Positions 5,773-5,889 of a DNA stretch of 5,889 nt are shown one piece after another; the first letter of the stretch is position 1, and the number at the start of each line of letters is the position of its first letter. The position numbers and the translations under genes are program-made. The stretch covers positions 1 to 5,889 of the forward strand of contig USNH01000063.1 in the NCBI GenBank assembly GCA_900556015.1. The letters are read 5' to 3'. The notes beneath the pieces are model-generated. The model was not told the DNA's origin. It worked only from the letters and a program-made list of their open reading frames with translations, and made no database searches. The DNA is from an uncultured Eubacteriales bacterium. GTDB taxonomy: Bacteria > Bacillota_A > Clostridia > Oscillospirales > Oscillospiraceae.

Positions 5773-5889
5773 TCAGCAGCCGCAGCCACAGCCGCCGTTG
5801 TTGCCGCCGCAGCCATTGTTGCACCCGCAGCCGTTGCCGCAGAACAGGAACAGCAGGATGATGGCGATGATGATCCACCAGCAGCAAGA
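5773..5889 (-). CDS. Small Cys/Gly/Asn-rich protein with hydrophobic segment, partial (3' end)
   Basis: The minus-strand frame ending in TGA at 5775-5773 is open to the right edge. The N terminus and start codon lie outside the window, leaving 38 visible residues. They begin with SCCWW, continue as a hydrophobic stretch (IIIAIILLFLF, residues 6-16), and end in a tail of almost only Gly, Cys and Asn (17-38). Nine of the 38 residues are Cys, with tail spacing C-x3-C-x-C-x3-C-x6-C-x-C-x-C. A well-placed terminator downstream and the protein-like order (hydrophobic segment, then polar tail) support a real gene rather than a chance frame. I do not recognise a named family. Tiny Gly/Cys-rich proteins with one hydrophobic segment are found in Firmicutes, some linked to spores. 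Membrane anchoring with metal binding or disulphide cross-linking by the tail is possible but unproven. Confidence 0.65.
   Translation of the reverse strand, partial: SCCWWIIIAIILLFLFCGNGCGCNNGCGGNNGGCGCGC

Noticed and set aside
5702..5887. N-terminal extension of the Nudix frame to the right edge
   Set aside because: It would translate through a terminator and through the Cys-rich gene in another frame. The extra residues are arginine-rich shadow sequence, and a ribosome binding site supports the start at 5701.

Overview
The window looks like chromosomal DNA from a GC-rich anaerobic Firmicute, most likely a gut Clostridia of the Oscillospiraceae type. This is inferred from the strong AGGAGG-type ribosome binding sites, the sigma-A-like promoters, the GC-rich coding sequence with AT-rich intergenic DNA, and the sodium-pump decarboxylase operon. 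No species can be assigned from the sequence alone. I see no mobile element, CRISPR array, tRNA or rRNA.

Left part (1-3640, minus strand): one tight four-gene operon encodes a membrane-bound, biotin-dependent, sodium-translocating decarboxylase. In transcription order it holds a small OadG-like membrane anchor, a free-standing biotin carrier protein, the OadB-type sodium channel and carboxybiotin decarboxylase, and an OadA-type carboxyltransferase lacking its own biotin domain. Gaps between genes are only 12-16 bases, each with a good ribosome binding site. A convincing promoter (TTGCAA, 17 bases, TACAAT) precedes oadG, with a perfect 16-base palindrome lying on its -10 box. A strong hairpin at 1-32 closes the operon. 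Together these proteins would decarboxylate oxaloacetate (or a related carboxylate), carry the CO2 on biotin and use its release to export Na+.

Middle (3570-5098): a 228-base divergent intergenic region also carries an extended -10 promoter for a plus-strand pair, sfsA (SfsA-family nuclease-like protein, GTG start) and mntP (manganese efflux pump), 14 bases apart. They end in a bidirectional terminator shared with the convergent gene to the right.

Right part (5099-5889, minus strand): a Nudix hydrolase of the CoA-pyrophosphatase type starts at 5701, much later than the longest open frame would suggest. Upstream of it lie a strong terminator and then the 3' end of a small Cys/Gly/Asn-rich protein with a hydrophobic segment, which runs off the right edge. 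Every stretch is accounted for, and no gene-free region exceeds 300 bases. The most unusual items are the palindromic operator candidate, the mixed subunit architecture of the decarboxylase, and the Cys-rich miniprotein.
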